Source: an uncultured Maritimibacter sp. (GTDB taxonomy: Bacteria; Pseudomonadota; Alphaproteobacteria; Rhodobacterales; Rhodobacteraceae). Taken from it: 46,224 nt of DNA. The stretch spans positions 1 to 46,224 of the forward strand of contig CAJXYS010000025.1 of NCBI GenBank assembly GCA_913063035.1. The letters run 5' to 3'. Position 1 is the first letter of the stretch. Every line of letters starts with the position of its first letter. Of the stretch, positions 6,360 to 14,172 are shown piece by piece. The notes beneath the pieces were generated by a model. The model saw nothing but the letters and a program-made list of their open reading frames with translations. It did not search any database and was not told the origin of the DNA. Position numbers and translations under genes: made by a program.

Positions 6360-7610
6360 ATGCGCTATTCCGCTCTGAGATTGCTGAAGGAAGGCCTGAC
6401 CGGCCAGAAGGGCTGGACGCCGCATTGGCGCGACCCCGCGCCGAAGGACGACTACGACATCGTTCTGATCGGTGGCGGGGGGCACGGGCTGTCCACGGCC
6501 TATTACCTCGCCAAGAACCATGGCCTGACCAATGTCGCGGTGCTGGAGAAGGGATATCTCGGCGGCGGCAATGTGGGGCGGAACACCACGATCGTGCGCG
6601 CCAACTATTTCCTCGACGGCAACTCGCAGTTCTACAGCCATTCGCTCAAGCTCTGGGAAGGGCTGGAGCAGGAGCTGAACTACAACGTGATGCATTCCCA
6701 GCGCGGGCTCATCAACCTGTTCCATTCCGACGGTCAGCGCGACGCCTTCGCCCGCCGGGGCAACGCGATGGTCAACCAGGGCGACGACGCGATCCTCTTG
6801 GACCGCGAAGGCGTGCGCGAACATCTGCCCTATCTCGATTTCGACAACACGCGCTTCCCGGTCTATGGCGGGCTGCTGCATCCGCGCGGCGGCACCGCGC
6901 GCCACGACGCGGTCGCCTGGGGGTATGCCCGCGGGGCCGACCGGCGCGGCGTGGACCTGATCCAGAATTGCGAGGTGACGGGTATCGACGTCGCGGCCGG
7001 ACGCGTCACCGGCGTGCAGACCACCCGCGGCCCGATCCGCGCCAGGAAGGTCGGCATCGTTACCGCGGGCCGGTCGGGCCAGGTCGCCGCCATGGCCGGG
7101 ATGCGCCTGCCCATCGAGAGCCACGTCCTGCAGGCCTTCGTGACCGAGGGGCTGAAGCCCGTGATCGACCATGTCGTCAGCTTCGGCATGGGGCATTTCT
7201 ACATCAGCCAGTCCGACAAGGGCGGCCTCGTCTTCGGCGGCGATCTCGATTTCTACGCCTCCTACGCGCAGCGCGGGAACCTGCCGATGGCCGAGCATGT
7301 CATGGAGGCGGGCATGACGCTGATGCCGATGATCGGAAAGGCGCGGGTGCTGCGCAGCTGGGGTGGGATCATGGACATGACGCCGGACGGCTCGCCCATC
7401 ATCGACAAGACCCATATCGACGGGCTCTATGTCGACTGCGGCTGGTGTTATGGAGGCTTCAAGGCGGTGCCGGCTTCGGGCTGGTGCTTTGCCCATCTCA
7501 TCGCCCGGGACGCGCCGCACGAGGTCGCGGCCAAGTACCGGCTGGATCGGTTCCGCACGGGGCACCTCCTCGACGAGGAAGGCACCGGCAGCCAGCACAA
7601 CCTGCACTGA
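6360..7610 (+). CDS. soxB: Sarcosine oxidase subunit beta
   Basis: A 416-residue flavoprotein, the beta subunit of heterotetrameric sarcosine oxidase. A dinucleotide fold DIVLIGGGGHGLSTAYYL (about residues 33-50) binds FAD. The GGTARHDAVAWGYA segment contains His182, the probable equivalent of the histidine (His173 in characterised enzymes) that carries covalent FMN; the numbering shift fits a slightly longer N-terminus. The C-terminal SWGGIMDMTPDGSPIID and YVDCGWCYGGFKAVPASG blocks are highly characteristic. ATG 6360 follows CGGAG. It is first in soxB-soxD-soxA-soxG. The complex oxidatively demethylates sarcosine to glycine, passing the methyl carbon to tetrahydrofolate. Confidence 0.95.
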   Translation: MRYSALRLLKEGLTGQKGWTPHWRDPAPKDDYDIVLIGGGGHGLSTAYYLAKNHGLTNVAVLEKGYLGGGNVGRNTTIVRANYFLDGNSQFYSHSLKLWEGLEQELNYNVMHSQRGLINLFHSDGQRDAFARRGNAMVNQGDDAILLDREGVREHLPYLDFDNTRFPVYGGLLHPRGGTARHDAVAWGYARGADRRGVDLIQNCEVTGIDVAAGRVTGVQTTRGPIRARKVGIVTAGRSGQVAAMAGMRLPIESHVLQAFVTEGLKPVIDHVVSFGMGHFYISQSDKGGLVFGGDLDFYASYAQRGNLPMAEHVMEAGMTLMPMIGKARVLRSWGGIMDMTPDGSPIIDKTHIDGLYVDCGWCYGGFKAVPASGWCFAHLIARDAPHEVAAKYRLDRFRTGHLLDEEGTGSQHNLH

Positions 7611-7621
7611 GGGAGGACCGA

Positions 7622-7894
7622 ATGCGCATCACATGCCCCCTCTGCGGCGACCGCGACCTGCGCGAGTTCACCTATGGCGGCGCGGCGGTCTACATGGATC
7701 GGCCCGGCGCTGACGCGGATCTCGACGCGCTCGACGCGTATCTGCACCTGCGCGACAATCCCGCCGGCCCGACCGAGGAGCTCTGGAGCCACGACATGGG
7801 CTGCCGCGCCTGGCTGAAGGTGCGGCGCGACACCGTCACCCACGAGATCCTCGGCACCGCGCTGGCGGCCGAGGCCAAGCGGGGGGCGGGCTGA
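7622..7894 (+). CDS. soxD: Sarcosine oxidase subunit delta
   Basis: A 90-residue protein. The N-terminal MRITCPLCGDRD gives Cys5 and Cys8, and a later SHDMGC supplies a His and a Cys, together the zinc site of the SoxD subunit. Length and position (between soxB and soxA) are as in characterised operons. ATG 7622 follows GGGAGG by six bases and lies 11 bases after the soxB stop. Its stop overlaps the soxA start as TGATG, indicating translational coupling. The subunit is structural and helps assemble the complex. Confidence 0.95.
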   Translation: MRITCPLCGDRDLREFTYGGAAVYMDRPGADADLDALDAYLHLRDNPAGPTEELWSHDMGCRAWLKVRRDTVTHEILGTALAAEAKRGAG

Positions 7895-10830
7895 TGCGTC
7901 TCGACACGGGCGGGCTGATCGACCGCGACGCGCCGCTGCGCTTCCGCTTCGACGGCAAGGGCCATGCCGGGCTGAAGGGCGATACGCTGGCCTCCGCGCT
8001 GCTGGCCAACGGCGTGCGGCTGATGGGCCGGTCCTTCAAGTATCACCGGCCGCGCGGCGTGATGACCGCCGGATCGGAAGAGCCGAACGCGCTGGTGCAG
8101 ATCGGCGCCGGCGACCAGGTCGCGCCCAATATCCGGGCCACCCAGCAGGAGATTTACGACGGTCTGACGGCGACGAGCCAGAACCGCTGGCCATCCCTGC
8201 GGACGGACCTGCTCGCGGTCAATGACTGGCTGTCGCCGTTCCTGGGCGCGGGGTTCTACTACAAGACCTTCATGTGGCCGCGTAGCTTCTGGGAAAAGCT
8301 TTACGAGCCGGTGATCCGCCGCGCGGCGGGTCTCGGCGCATTGTCCGGGGCGACGGACACCGCGCGCTACGACAAGGCCTTCGCCCATTGCGACGTCCTG
8401 GTGATCGGCGCCGGGCCCGCCGGGCTGATGGCGGCGCTGACCGCGGCGCGGGGCGGGGCCGACGTGATCCTCGCCGACGAGGATTTCCGCCCCGGCGGCC
8501 GGCTCAATGCCGAACGCGAGGAGGTGGGCGGGCTGCCGGGCCATCTCTGGGCCGAGGAAACGATCCGCACCCTCGCGGAGATGGACAATGTTCGCATCAT
8601 GCGCCGCACCACCGTCACCGGCGCCTATGACGGCGGCACCTACGGCGCGCTGGAACGGGTCGGCGAACATGTCGGCGATCTGCCGGACGCGGCGCCGGTG
8701 CAGACCTTCTGGCGGATCGCCGCGCGGCGCGCGATCCTCGCGGCCGGCGCGACAGAGCGGCCCATCGCGTTTCCCGACAACGACCGGCCCGGCGTTATGC
8801 TGGCCGGCGCCGTGCGGGCCTATGCCAATCGCTGGGCGGTGGCGCCGGGCAAGCGGATCGCGATCTTCGGCAACAACGATGACGCCTGGCGCACCGCCCG
8901 GGATCTCGCCGCGGCCGGGGTGGAAATCGCCGCGATGATCGACACCCGTGCCGACGCGGCCGGCACCGGCGATTTCCCGGTCCATCGCGGTGCCGTGGTC
9001 ACCGGCACAAGGGGGCGGCTCGGGCTGACGGGGCTGAGCGTCGAGGGCGCGGGCGGCCGCGAAGAGATCGCCGCCGACACGCTTGCCGTCTCGGGCGGCT
9101 GGAACCCGGCGGTGCACCTGACCTGCCACATGAACGGCCGCCCGGTCTGGGACGCGGCGATCGCGGCCTTCGTCCCGGCCGAGAACGCGGTGCCGGGCCT
9201 GCTGCCCGCCGGTGCGGCCGCGGGCCGGATGACCACCGCCGCCGCGCTGGCCAGCGGCGACGCCGCCGCGCGGACGGCGCTTGAGGCGCTCGGCGCCGCG
9301 GCCCCGACGCCGGACGTCCCGCAGGCCGAGGATGGCGGGACGGCCATCACGCCCTTCTGGCATGTCACCGGCACCCGGGGGCGCGCCTGGCTCGACTTCC
9401 AGAACGACGTGACGGTCAAGGACGTCAAGCTTGCCCACCAGGAGAACTTCCGCTCGGTCGAGCACATGAAACGCTACACGACGCTGGGCATGGCGACCGA
9501 CCAGGGGAAGCTGTCCAATATCGGGGCGCTGGCGGTCCTGTCGGAACTCACCGGCCGCCCGATCCCCGAGACGGGCACCACGACCTTCCGCCCGCCCTAC
9601 ACCCCGGTGCGGATCGGCGCGCTGGGCGCGCATGCCCGCGGCAGCGGCTTCGCGCCCCAGCGCTACACGACCTCGCACGAGGCCAGCCGCGCGCGCGGCG
9701 CCCCCTTCATAGAGGCCGGGCTCTGGTACCGCCCGAGCTATTTCCCCCGCCCGGGAGAGACCACCTGGCGCGAGTCCTGCGACCGCGAGGTGCGGATGGT
9801 GCGCGACTCGGTCGGGGTGGCCGACGTCTCGACACTGGGCAAGATCGACATCCAGGGGCCGGATGCCGCGGCCTTCCTCGATTTCGTCTATGCCAACACC
9901 TTCTCGACGCTGAAGCCGGGCCGCGTGCGCTACGGGATCATGCTGCGCGAGGATGGCCACGTCATGGATGACGGCACGACGGCGCGGCTCGACGATCACC
10001 GTTTCCTGATGACGACGACCACCGCCGCGGCCGGACAGGTCATGCGGCATCTCGAATACGTCCAGCAGGTCCTGCGCCCCGATCTCGACGTGCAGACGCT
10101 TTCGGTCACGGATCACTGGGCGCAGTTCGCCGTCGCCGGGCCGAAGGCGCGCGATCTTCTGGACAGCCTCGTCGACGAGGATATCGCCGACGCGGCGTTT
10201 CCCTTCATGTCCTGCGGCCCGGTGACGGTCGCCGGCGTGGCCGGGCGGCTGTTCCGGATTTCCTTCTCGGGCGAGCTGGCCTACGAGATCGCGGTGCCGG
10301 CCCGCTATGGCGATGCGCTCTTCCGCGCGCTCGTCACCCGCGCCGAGAGCCTTGAGGGCGGCGCCTACGGGATGGAAGCGCTCAACGTGCTGCGGATCGA
10401 GAAGGGGTTCCTGACCCATGCCGAGCTGCATGGCCGGACCACGCCCTTCGACCTCGGGATGGCGCGGATGGTCAGCGGCGCGAAGGACTGCATCGGCAAG
10501 CTGGCCACGACCCGCCCCGGGCTGAACGGCCCCGAGCGCGAGCAACTGGTGGGGCTGAAACCGGTGGCGGCGGGCGCGGAGATCCTGCCCGGCGCGCATC
10601 TTTTCTCAGAGGGCGCCGAGGCGGTGCGCGTCAATGACCAGGGCTACGTCACCAGCGCCGGGTTCTCGCCCACGCTGAACACGACCCTGGCGCTCGGTTT
10701 CCTGCGTGACGGACGGGCGCGCCATGGCGAGACGATCCGCATGGTCGACCATCTGCGCGGGGTCGAGACGGCCTGCACGGTCTGCCCGCCCGTCTTCTTC
10801 GATCCGGAAGGGAGCCGTGTCCGTGGTTGA
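7894..10830 (+). CDS. soxA: Sarcosine oxidase subunit alpha
   Basis: A 978-residue protein, close to the usual 965-1000 of SoxA. In order: an N-terminal ferredoxin-like domain with LKGDTLASALLANGVRLMGR and SFKYHRPRGVM; an NAD-binding domain beginning DVLVIGAGPAGLMAAL (about residues 168-183) with a second dinucleotide motif near GKRIAIFGNNDDAW; and from about residue 600 an aminomethyltransferase-like domain that binds tetrahydrofolate (VADVSTLGKIDIQGPDAAAFLDF, then FRISFSGELAYEI and GMEALNVLRIEKGF). The folate domain converts the oxidised methyl group to 5,10-methylene-THF. The start codon overlaps the soxD stop by one base. Confidence 0.96.
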   Translation: MRLDTGGLIDRDAPLRFRFDGKGHAGLKGDTLASALLANGVRLMGRSFKYHRPRGVMTAGSEEPNALVQIGAGDQVAPNIRATQQEIYDGLTATSQNRWPSLRTDLLAVNDWLSPFLGAGFYYKTFMWPRSFWEKLYEPVIRRAAGLGALSGATDTARYDKAFAHCDVLVIGAGPAGLMAALTAARGGADVILADEDFRPGGRLNAEREEVGGLPGHLWAEETIRTLAEMDNVRIMRRTTVTGAYDGGTYGALERVGEHVGDLPDAAPVQTFWRIAARRAILAAGATERPIAFPDNDRPGVMLAGAVRAYANRWAVAPGKRIAIFGNNDDAWRTARDLAAAGVEIAAMIDTRADAAGTGDFPVHRGAVVTGTRGRLGLTGLSVEGAGGREEIAADTLAVSGGWNPAVHLTCHMNGRPVWDAAIAAFVPAENAVPGLLPAGAAAGRMTTAAALASGDAAARTALEALGAAAPTPDVPQAEDGGTAITPFWHVTGTRGRAWLDFQNDVTVKDVKLAHQENFRSVEHMKRYTTLGMATDQGKLSNIGALAVLSELTGRPIPETGTTTFRPPYTPVRIGALGAHARGSGFAPQRYTTSHEASRARGAPFIEAGLWYRPSYFPRPGETTWRESCDREVRMVRDSVGVADVSTLGKIDIQGPDAAAFLDFVYANTFSTLKPGRVRYGIMLREDGHVMDDGTTARLDDHRFLMTTTTAAAGQVMRHLEYVQQVLRPDLDVQTLSVTDHWAQFAVAGPKARDLLDSLVDEDIADAAFPFMSCGPVTVAGVAGRLFRISFSGELAYEIAVPARYGDALFRALVTRAESLEGGAYGMEALNVLRIEKGFLTHAELHGRTTPFDLGMARMVSGAKDCIGKLATTRPGLNGPEREQLVGLKPVAAGAEILPGAHLFSEGAEAVRVNDQGYVTSAGFSPTLNTTLALGFLRDGRARHGETIRMVDHLRGVETACTVCPPVFFDPEGSRVRG

Positions 10831-11380
10831 GCTGATCGCGAAATCCCCCGTGGCCGACCTGTTGCCGGTCGAGGCCGGGTCCTGCCGTCTCGTCGCGTGC
10901 GCGCCTGCCGCGATCACCGCGATCGCCCCCTATGCCGGCGCCGAGGAAGCGCTGTCGCAGGCGCTCGACTCCGCGCACGGCCTTGCCCTGCCGCCCGCCG
11001 GCCGCGCCGCGGGGACGCCGGGGGCGCGGCTGATCTGGGCCGGCTACCGGCAGTACATGCTGGTGGGCGAGATCGCGCCGGACGCCGCCGTCGCCGCCCA
11101 TGCGGCGGTGACGGACCTCAGCGACGGCTGGGTGGTCCTGCGGCTCGAGGGGGCGGGGACCGAGTCGGTCCTGGCGCGGCTGACGCCGCTCGATCTCGAC
11201 CCGGGCGTCTTCAAGCGCGGTCACACCGCCCGCACCGAACTGGCGCATATGATGGCGGTGCTCACCCGGACGGGGGAAGGCATGGAGATCATGCTGATGC
11301 GCTCCTTCGCGCGCTGGGGCGTCGCACGCATCGCCGAGGCGATGGAGAGCGTCGCGGCGCAGGCCGGCTTGCCGGACTGA
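10823..11380 (+). CDS. soxG: Sarcosine oxidase subunit gamma
   Basis: A protein of about 185 residues with a degenerate aminomethyltransferase-like fold: the LARLTPLDLDPGVFKRGHTARTELAHMMAVLTR segment and the terminal FARWGVARIAEAMESVA are typical of SoxG. Only GTG starts are available; GTG 10823 lies 8 bases after GGAG (10811-10814) and is preferred over GTG 10817, which is 2 bases from it. Either way the start lies inside the end of soxA, so translation is coupled. It is the last gene of the operon and is followed by tRNA-His on the opposite strand. Confidence 0.9.
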   Translation: MVELIAKSPVADLLPVEAGSCRLVACAPAAITAIAPYAGAEEALSQALDSAHGLALPPAGRAAGTPGARLIWAGYRQYMLVGEIAPDAAVAAHAAVTDLSDGWVVLRLEGAGTESVLARLTPLDLDPGVFKRGHTARTELAHMMAVLTRTGEGMEIMLMRSFARWGVARIAEAMESVAAQAGLPD

Positions 11381-11405
11381 GGTTTCGCAGGCGTCGGTCA
11401 GGAAG

Positions 11406-11482
11406 TGGTACCGCCTCCCCGGCTCGAACGGGGGACCTCTTGATCCACAATCAAGCGCTCTAACCTACTGAGCTAAGGCGGC
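11406..11482 (-). tRNA. tRNA-His (GTG anticodon)
   Basis: Read on the minus strand, the 77 bases fold as a cloverleaf: acceptor GCCGCCT with AGGCGGT (G1 opposite T72), D arm with AGCTCAGTAGG, anticodon stem CTTGA/TCAAG with loop TTGTGGA giving anticodon GTG (11448-11446), T arm CCCCG-TTCGAGC-CGGGG, discriminator A73 and an encoded CCA at 11408-11406. The base before position 1 is T, so there is no encoded G-1. A73 without G-1 is the known alphaproteobacterial exception to the usual G-1/C73 identity of tRNA-His. Confidence 0.96.
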
Positions 11483-11601
11483 ACCGTGACGCGCGATTTA
11501 GCGTTGCCGGCGCGGGAATGCAAGGCCTTCGCGCGGCCCGCGACGCTTGAATTGCCCCCGGTTTCGCCGTATCGACCCGATCCGGAACAGGAGTGCGGGC
11601 C

Positions 11602-11841
11602 ATGGGCATCGACAAGGAAAGCGACATCGCGGCGAATCTGCAGATCGGGCCGACCTCTCTCGGCATGGTGCGGATCTACGTCGCCGCCGAGGGCGGGCTG
11701 GAACTGCCGCTCGACTTCGATCCCGAGGAGGCCGAGGAGATCGCCGAGGAAATCCGCCTGGCGGCGGCGCGGGCGCGCTCGATGAGCGAGCCGGGCGGCG
11801 GGGGCGGCAAGGCCGGCAAGAAAAAGGGCAAGACCGGCTAG
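11602..11841 (+). CDS. Small conserved acidic protein (DUF6324-like)
   Basis: A 79-residue soluble protein: MGIDKESDIAANLQIGPTSLGMVRIYV, then a strongly acidic LDFDPEEAEEIAEEIRLAAARAR helix and a Gly/Lys-rich tail ending KKKGKTG. The start at 11602 is 9 bases after GGAG; an in-frame GTG at 11593 overlaps that site and is unlikely. I recall a small alphaproteobacterial family with the same NLQIGPT and DFxPEEAEEIAEEI motifs, numbered DUF6324, but cannot confirm it here. Function unknown. The stop overlaps the convergent mmcB stop by four bases. Confidence 0.7.
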   Translation: MGIDKESDIAANLQIGPTSLGMVRIYVAAEGGLELPLDFDPEEAEEIAEEIRLAAARARSMSEPGGGGGKAGKKKGKTG

Positions 11842-12284
11842 CGCGGCTCGAGTGCCGCGCCGGGATCGCGCAGCGCCTGCAACCGCAGGGCCGCGTGCCG
11901 CGCGAATTTCTGCGTCAGCGCGCGGCGCCGCGCGCCGGCCAGCCGCGACTCGGGTCCCATGCGGAGGATCTCGGCGTCATAGGCATCGGCCAGGATCAGG
12001 CCGGTCTCCGCCGGCAGGAGCGCCTGGGGAAAATCCGCATCCACCGCCCAGAAGAACCGGTCGCACCAGTCGAGATAACCCGACCACTTGGCGTCCGACA
12101 GGTAATCCGCGCGCGACGACTTGCATTCGACGACCCAGAGCTCACCCTTCGGCCCCAACGCCATCACGTCCACGCGCAGCCCCGGCGCGGGCACGAATTC
12201 CTCGATGCAGGCGAATCCGTGCCCGGCGAGATGGCGCGCGGCGCCGCGGGCGAGAAGCTGTCCGGGGGCGAGATCCTGGGGCAT
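11838..12284 (-). CDS. MmcB-family DNA repair nuclease-like protein
   Basis: A 148-residue protein with a PD-(D/E)xK-type nuclease core: LRVDVMAL supplies Asp39 and WVVECKSSRADY supplies Glu53 and Lys55, followed by KWSGYLDWCDRFFWAVD, a block typical of the MmcB family. In Caulobacter mmcB is an SOS-independent, DNA-damage-induced gene linked to mutagenesis. No convincing Shine-Dalgarno sequence precedes ATG 12284, so the start is less certain, although an earlier start has no better site. It is divergent from the 6S RNA gene and convergent with the 11602 gene. Confidence 0.8.
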   Translation of the reverse strand: MPQDLAPGQLLARGAARHLAGHGFACIEEFVPAPGLRVDVMALGPKGELWVVECKSSRADYLSDAKWSGYLDWCDRFFWAVDADFPQALLPAETGLILADAYDAEILRMGPESRLAGARRRALTQKFARHAALRLQALRDPGAALEPR

Positions 12285-12332
12285 GGGGGAATAATGAACA
12301 ATCCGTGAACACGGGGCAAGACCCGCTGCCCC

Positions 12333-12361
12333 TTGCCGGCGCGCAACACCGGGCCTATGTT
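12333..12361 (+). promoter_or_regulatory. Promoter of the 6S RNA gene with overlapping inverted repeat
   Basis: TTGCCG at 12333-12338 and TATGTT at 12356-12361 are separated by 17 bases and predict a start at about 12368, precisely where the terminal stem of the 6S RNA begins. A perfect 8-bp inverted repeat, GCGCAACA (12341-12348) and TGTTGCGC (12358-12365), lies across the spacer and -10 and could be an operator. Confidence 0.55.
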
Positions 12362-12367
12362 GCGCCT

Positions 12368-12531
12368 TGGCGGGTACTGCCCTTCTCGTGAAGAGGTCAA
12401 ATTCCAGTGGCCTTAATCTTTTCCGAGGGAGCCGGCTCTGTCGGGGTCCTGGCCTCGTTACCTGGCGCCCACCTGTGTATGCAGGCTCTCGGGAATTCAG
12501 CGCCTCCACGGCCGCGGTGGGCCCGCCGCGT
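12368..12531 (+). ncRNA. ssrS: 6S RNA
   Basis: The position directly upstream of the 5-formyl-THF cyclo-ligase gene is the conserved location of 6S RNA, and the sequence folds accordingly. Terminal stem: GGCGGG (12369-12374) with CCCGCC (12522-12527). Inner stem: CCAGTGGCC (12404-12412) with GGCCGCGG (12510-12517). Central bubble: 12413-12422 opposite 12493-12509. Apical stem: CCGAGGGAGCC (12423-12433) with GGCTCTCGG (12484-12492), closing a large structured loop. 6S RNA mimics an open promoter and binds housekeeping RNA polymerase holoenzyme. The 5' end comes from the promoter call; the 3' end is approximate. Confidence 0.82.
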
Positions 12532-12634
12532 GTTCCCCGGCATGTCGTTTTCGCGCCGCCACCCGTCCCCGACGCGCGTGGCCGGTGGCGGCGCGTCCGG
12601 TTAGGCTGGGCCGCACCGACCCGCGGAGATCCCG

Positions 12635-13198
12635 ATGACAGACATGACCGCGCTGAAAGCCGAGACCCGCAAGGCCGCCTTCGCACGGCGCAAGGCCGCG
12701 GCCGGTCGGCAGGCCGAGGAGGCGGCGACGGCGCATCTGCTGGCGCTGCTCCGCGCCGAGACCGCCGGAGCGGTGGCCGGCTACATGAAGATCCGCACCG
12801 AGATCGACCCGGTCGGCGCGATGACCGCGCTGGTCGCCGCGGGCCGCCCGGTCTGCGTCCCGGTGATCACCGGGCCGGGCCGCCCGCTTGCCTTCCGCGC
12901 CTGGACGCCCGCGACCGAGATGATCGACGGCCCCTTCGGCGCCCGGGTTCCCGCGGCCGGTTCCTGGATCACGCCGGCCGCGTTGATCGTGCCGCTCCTG
13001 GCCTTCGATCGCGACGGGTTCCGGCTGGGCTACGGCGGCGGGTTCTACGACCGCACGCTCGAGAGGCTGCGCGCCGCGGCACCGGTCCTTGCGGTGGGCT
13101 TCGCCTTCGCGGGCCAGGAAATGGAGACCGTCCCCACCGAGCCCACCGACCAGCGCCTCGACGCGATCGTGACCGAGACGGGCGTGATCCGGCCCTGA
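12635..13198 (+). CDS. 5-formyltetrahydrofolate cyclo-ligase
   Basis: A 187-residue enzyme that converts 5-formyl-THF to 5,10-methenyl-THF using ATP. Diagnostic features are the basic N-terminal helix (KAETRKAAFARRKAA), the YMKIRTEID segment, a VPLLAFDRDGFRLGYGGGFYDR block with the GYGGGFYDR signature at residues 132-140, and the VGFAFAGQE and PTEPTDQRLDAIVTE blocks. ATG 12635 follows GGAG at good spacing. In bacteria this gene (ygfA/fau) commonly lies downstream of 6S RNA and may be co-transcribed with it. Its product links to the one-carbon units produced by sarcosine oxidase upstream. Confidence 0.93.
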   Translation: MTDMTALKAETRKAAFARRKAAAGRQAEEAATAHLLALLRAETAGAVAGYMKIRTEIDPVGAMTALVAAGRPVCVPVITGPGRPLAFRAWTPATEMIDGPFGARVPAAGSWITPAALIVPLLAFDRDGFRLGYGGGFYDRTLERLRAAAPVLAVGFAFAGQEMETVPTEPTDQRLDAIVTETGVIRP

Positions 13199-13234
13199 CG
13201 GGCCGGAGCCGCTGCGCGGCGATCCATGCCTCCG

Positions 13235-13298
13235 GCGGGGATATTTCCGCCACTTGGATGGGGCGTTCCGGGTTTCCAAGTGGTCGAAATATCCCCGC
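13235..13298. repeat. Long imperfect inverted repeat in an intergenic gap
   Basis: Two 24-bp arms, 13235-13258 and 13275-13298, are reverse complements at 22 of 24 positions and are separated by 16 bases. Each arm begins or ends with a GCGGGGATATTT-type sequence. An identical 11-mer, GGATATTTCCG, recurs as its complement at 27716-27726, and a related GCCGGCGGGATTTT lies near 43954. I recall similar CTCCGGCGGGGATATTT elements scattered through roseobacter intergenic regions. It may act as a terminator or an RNA-stabilising hairpin after the cyclo-ligase gene. Confidence 0.7.
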
Positions 13299-13359
13299 GC
13301 GCGGCGCGCGCGGAACCGCGCCGCTCGACAAGGGCGCGCGGCGGGCCTAGGAGAGAGGC

Positions 13360-14172
13360 ATGAGACTGCTATTTCTGGGCGACGTTGTGGGGCGCGCGGG
13401 CCGTGCCGCGATCCGGGACCGGCTGCCGGGGCTGCGGGCGGACTGGAAGCTCGACTTCGTCGTGGTCAATGGCGAGAACGCCACCGGCGGCATGGGGCTG
13501 TCGGCGGCCCATGCCGGGCTGATCCTCGAGGCGGGCGCGGACGTCATCACGCTGGGCGATCATGCCTTCGACCAGAAGGAGATGCTGACCCATATCGAGC
13601 AGGAGCCCCGCATCCTCCGCCCGCTCAACTTCGCCAAGTCGGCGCCGGGGCGCGGCGCGCGCGTGTTCGAGGCGCGGGGCGGTCGGCGCGTGCTGGTGAC
13701 CCAGGCCCTGGGGCAGGTCTTCATGAAACGGCCCTTCGACGATCCGTTCTCGGCGCTGGAGCCGGTGCTGAAGGCGCATCCCCTGGGCGGGCAGGCCGAT
13801 GCGGTGATCGTGGATTTCCATGCCGAGGCAACCTCGGAGAAGATGGCCGCCGGCCATTGGTGCGACGGCCGGGCGAGCCTCGTGGTGGGCACCCATACCC
13901 ATGTTCCCACGGCGGACGCGCAGATCCTTTCGGGGGGGACCGCCTACCTGACCGACGCCGGCATGTGCGGCGACTACGATTCGGTCATCGGCATGGAAAA
14001 GACCGAGCCCATGCGCCGCTTCATCACCGGAATGGGCCGAGAGCGCTTCACCCCCGCGATGGGCACGGCGACGCTCTCGGGGGTTCTGGTCGAGACCGAC
14101 GACGCCACGGGGCGCGCCTTGACGGTCACCATGATCCGCGCGGGCGGCCGGTTGCAGGACTCCCTGCCGTGA
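13360..14172 (+). CDS. YmdB-like metallophosphoesterase (TIGR00282 type)
   Basis: A 270-residue metallophosphoesterase. Metal-binding motifs are visible in order: GDVVGR (residues 7-12), NGEN (37-40), TLGDHAFDQKE, VDFHAEATSEKMA and the final VGTHTHVPTADAQIL. Members hydrolyse 2',3'-cyclic nucleotides; YmdB of Bacillus affects biofilm and RNA turnover. The motif usually written GNHxWD reads GDHAFD here, with Asp in place of Asn, as occurs in many alphaproteobacterial copies. The start ATG 13360 follows AGGAGAG. The stop overlaps the GTG start of the next gene. Confidence 0.9.
   Translation: MRLLFLGDVVGRAGRAAIRDRLPGLRADWKLDFVVVNGENATGGMGLSAAHAGLILEAGADVITLGDHAFDQKEMLTHIEQEPRILRPLNFAKSAPGRGARVFEARGGRRVLVTQALGQVFMKRPFDDPFSALEPVLKAHPLGGQADAVIVDFHAEATSEKMAAGHWCDGRASLVVGTHTHVPTADAQILSGGTAYLTDAGMCGDYDSVIGMEKTEPMRRFITGMGRERFTPAMGTATLSGVLVETDDATGRALTVTMIRAGGRLQDSLP

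Noticed and set aside
7690-10599. 969-codon open frame on the minus strand
   Set aside because: It is the antisense of soxA, which is certain from its three domains. The translation has no recognisable family and a skewed composition.
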